This document shows, in pieces, positions 62,639 to 64,000 of a DNA stretch of 64,000 nucleotides. Under the pieces are notes generated by a model, which made no database searches, was not told where the DNA came from, and worked only from the letters and a program-made list of their open reading frames with translations. The DNA comes from Vibrio hyugaensis. GTDB lineage: Bacteria > Pseudomonadota > Gammaproteobacteria > Enterobacterales > Vibrionaceae. Both the position numbers and the translations under genes were made by a program. Location of the stretch: positions 558,001 through 622,000 of the forward strand of contig NZ_CP025795.1 of assembly GCF_002906655.1 (NCBI RefSeq), read 5' to 3'. Each line of letters begins with the position of its first letter. Positions within the stretch are counted from its first letter, which is position 1.

Positions 62639-62905
62639 TATACCCAAGTGACTTCAAGATGCAGGATTCAGAGCGTTGTCACTGATTTAAGTTCAAGGAA
62701 AACAACGCAGCGTAATAGCAAGCTCTTTCCAAGTTGTTTGACGATGAAATTGCGTCAGTGACACGCTCCCAAAGGGCGAGTTGCCTTGGCTTGTATGCTT
62801 CGTTAACAATTTTTTATTTAGAGCCACTAGATCTTCAAATTGTTGCCTCGCCTTCAAACCAAGTCATTCTCGCTGAACCTAGCACTTTGAGGTTACTTGG
62901 GTATA
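62639..62905. repeat. MITE-like element, 267 bp, with 24-bp terminal inverted repeats
   Basis: The ends are TATACCCAAGTGACTTCAAG... (62639-62662) and its near-perfect inverse ...CTTTGAGGTTACTTGGGTATA (62882-62905), 20 of 24 positions paired. It has no coding capacity beyond a spurious frame (62734-62949). Vibrio genomes carry scattered short elements with this TATACCCAAG terminus; a mobile, non-autonomous element is the likely explanation, but I see no transposase here. Possible TA-rich target site. Confidence 0.72.
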
Positions 62906-63027
62906 CACAGTTTCAAACTACGCGTGTCTTGTCTGTTTGGCGGCTCTGATTTTTATCGTTTTAGCTCGCTGAACAAACATGAGGTAAGGCGGGGAGATGC
63001 GATGAGCAAACTGGACGTGTGATGGTC

Positions 63028-63052
63028 AATAATCATTAACCTTATGATTATT
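63028..63052. promoter_or_regulatory. Perfect 9-bp inverted repeat upstream of the porin gene
   Basis: AATAATCAT (63028-63036) is inverted as ATGATTATT (63044-63052), spacer TAACCTT. It lies ~80 bases upstream of the Zur-like boxes and may be a second operator. Confidence 0.45.
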
Positions 63053-63114
63053 ATTGATAATGTTCACACAAAATGATTTTACAAATTGTTACATGCTTCG
63101 CTTTTTTTAATTTT

Positions 63115-63163
63115 TGTTATGTTATAACATCCGCGAAATATTTGATGGTGTTATAACATAACA
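63115..63163. promoter_or_regulatory. Two Zur-like boxes in perfect inverted repeat
   Basis: TGTTATGTTATAACA at 63115-63129 and its exact reverse complement TGTTATAACATAACA at 63149-63163; with flanks the inverted repeat is 18 bp on each side (63112-63129, 63149-63166). Each core GTTATgtTATAAC matches the Zur consensus GTTATANTATAAC at 12 of 13 positions (the N free). They end 17 bases before the porin start, covering the likely promoter/leader, as expected for repression in zinc-replete cells. Confidence 0.75.
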
Positions 63164-63180
63164 AAATAAGGAAAAACGTT

Positions 63181-64000
63181 GTGAATAAAAAATTGGTCTC
63201 TTTAGCGGTTGGTAGTTTGTTTGTTTCCCCAGTTTTCGCCGATACGCTTTCGAACCCTCAGATTGGCGTGGTACTAGACGGTTACTATCAAGATGGCCAG
63301 CGTCATAACTCAGAGCGTGAAGAAGGTTTTGGCCTGGGTCATACTGAGCTGAACATGTCTGCAAACATTGATGATAAATTCCACGGTGCACTAACGGCGG
63401 TTCTAGAAAGCCACGGTGATGAAACCGAGCTGATGCTTGAAGAGGCGTTTATTGAGACACTAGCACTACCATACGGCTTAAATGTACGTGCAGGTCGCTT
63501 CCTATCTGACTTTGGTTACCTGAACAACCAACACATGCACACAGACAGCTTTGTTGAGCGTCCAATTGCTTACCGTACTTTCCTTGGCTCGCATTACTAC
63601 GATGACGGTGTGCGTGCAAACATCGTTCTTCCAACTGACCTATATGTGAAGTTAGGTGTAGAAGCATTAAGCGGCAGCAAGATGTCTTCTGTTGAAGATG
63701 GTTCTGAAGTTGGCGTTTACACCACAACACTTAAGCTTGGCAGCGATTTCTCAGAGTCTTCAAGCTGGCAGTTTGGCCTGAGCTACCTACGTAACGAAAA
63801 CGGTAAGGTAACAGAGTTCGAAGATCATGATCACGGCCATGCAGACAAGCACGATCATGACCACAACCACGCAGCTGCGGTAACGGGTGAAAACTTATAC
63901 GGTGCAGACTTTGTATGGAAGTGGGCGCCAGATGGTAACTACAAGTACAGCAACTTCACGCTATCTGCGGAATACATGTTGCTAGACGGAGTGGTAGACA
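63181..64000 (+). CDS. Zinc-type outer-membrane porin with His-rich loop (partial)
   Basis: 273+ codons from a GTG start, with AAGGA eight bases upstream; no stop before the window end. A signal peptide ('LAVGSLFVSPVFA') is followed by alternating beta strands of a porin-like barrel ('GFGLGHTELNMSANIDDKFH', 'LPYGLNVRAGRFLSDFGYLN', 'SWQFGLSYLRNENG') and an exposed loop with 'EDHDHGHADKHDHDHNHAA', eight His alternating with Asp, which is strong evidence for divalent metal binding. With the paired Zur-like boxes upstream, a role in zinc uptake across the outer membrane is likely. It is not a TonB-dependent receptor by any motif I can see, though the C-terminus is missing. Confidence 0.8.
   Translation, partial: MNKKLVSLAVGSLFVSPVFADTLSNPQIGVVLDGYYQDGQRHNSEREEGFGLGHTELNMSANIDDKFHGALTAVLESHGDETELMLEEAFIETLALPYGLNVRAGRFLSDFGYLNNQHMHTDSFVERPIAYRTFLGSHYYDDGVRANIVLPTDLYVKLGVEALSGSKMSSVEDGSEVGVYTTTLKLGSDFSESSSWQFGLSYLRNENGKVTEFEDHDHGHADKHDHDHNHAAAVTGENLYGADFVWKWAPDGNYKYSNFTLSAEYMLLDGVVD

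Noticed and set aside
62734..62949. 71-codon frame across the end of the MITE-like repeat
   Set aside because: It spans the terminal inverted repeat and ends in unrelated sequence, so it is an accidental frame.
63028..63065. Fur box upstream of the porin
   Set aside because: The AT-rich inverted repeat matches the 19-bp Fur consensus only poorly; the Zur-like boxes nearer the start are a much better fit.
1..64000. CRISPR arrays, tRNA or rRNA genes, prophage or integron cassettes
   Set aside because: No regularly spaced repeats, no cloverleaf or rRNA signature, no integrase or phage structural genes were seen on either strand.

Overview
The window looks like a piece of a Vibrio chromosome, most likely from the Harveyi clade and probably the second chromosome. 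Supporting this are the Vibrio-typical gene content (an IHRIGG-motif RRF_GI protein, a VgrG toxin module, a YaiL-like DUF2058 protein, a CSS-EAL protein), many strings of LysR/AraC regulators beside single metabolic genes, and what look like chromosomal paralogues of purA and possibly tyrS. This is inference from protein resemblance; no database search was run. I saw no tRNA, rRNA or CRISPR array.

Region 1-23.6 kb is mostly ordinary chromosomal content. It has a LysR gene cut by the window edge, a decayed DUF1214 fragment, an AraC regulator divergent from a secreted DUF1254/DUF1214 protein, tyrS, a LuxR-type regulator, a SYLF-domain protein, the divergent ppsA/ppsR pair (PEP synthase and its regulatory kinase/phosphorylase), a NimT/NimR-like permease-regulator pair, periplasmic L-asparaginase, a CSS-EAL phosphodiesterase, a divergent PurA paralogue with its own LysR gene, a class 3 lipase coupled to a secreted beta-domain protein, YHS and DUF2058 proteins, and a eukaryotic-type glutathione synthetase homologue.

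Region 24.0-33.5 kb is the most interesting block. It is a five-gene operon encoding a YqiJ/NfeD-like membrane protein, a YqiK-like flotillin, a 1620-residue DUF3686-type AAA+ ATPase, a single-HKD phospholipase D-like protein and a TelA-family protein. The genes lie close together on one strand, with a strong hairpin after the flotillin and a candidate terminator after telA. The set suggests a membrane-associated stress or defence machine that I cannot assign to a named system.

Region 33.5-45.5 kb is metabolic and regulatory. An SDR, MFS, glutaredoxin-2-like and Old Yellow Enzyme cluster with a divergent LysR gene looks like a detoxification operon. Next come an mmcQ gene fused at its 3' end to a nucleotidyltransferase remnant, a large glycosidase lipoprotein with a divergent LysR gene, and an MBL-fold protein lacking the usual metal motif, also with a divergent LysR gene.

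Region 45.5-50.4 kb is an orphan type VI secretion module: vgrG, a putative pore-forming effector and a multi-spanning putative immunity protein, becoming very AT-rich towards its end.

Region 50.4-64 kb holds an RhlE-type DEAD-box helicase, a VOC protein, a lipoate ligase-like protein, small membrane and lipoproteins, a PLP aminotransferase with a divergent AraC-GyrI regulator, LysR, radical SAM, SDR, DUF465 and ChrR-like cupin genes, a MITE-like repeat, and finally a zinc-type porin gene with a His-rich loop behind two perfectly inverted Zur-like boxes, running off the end of the window.
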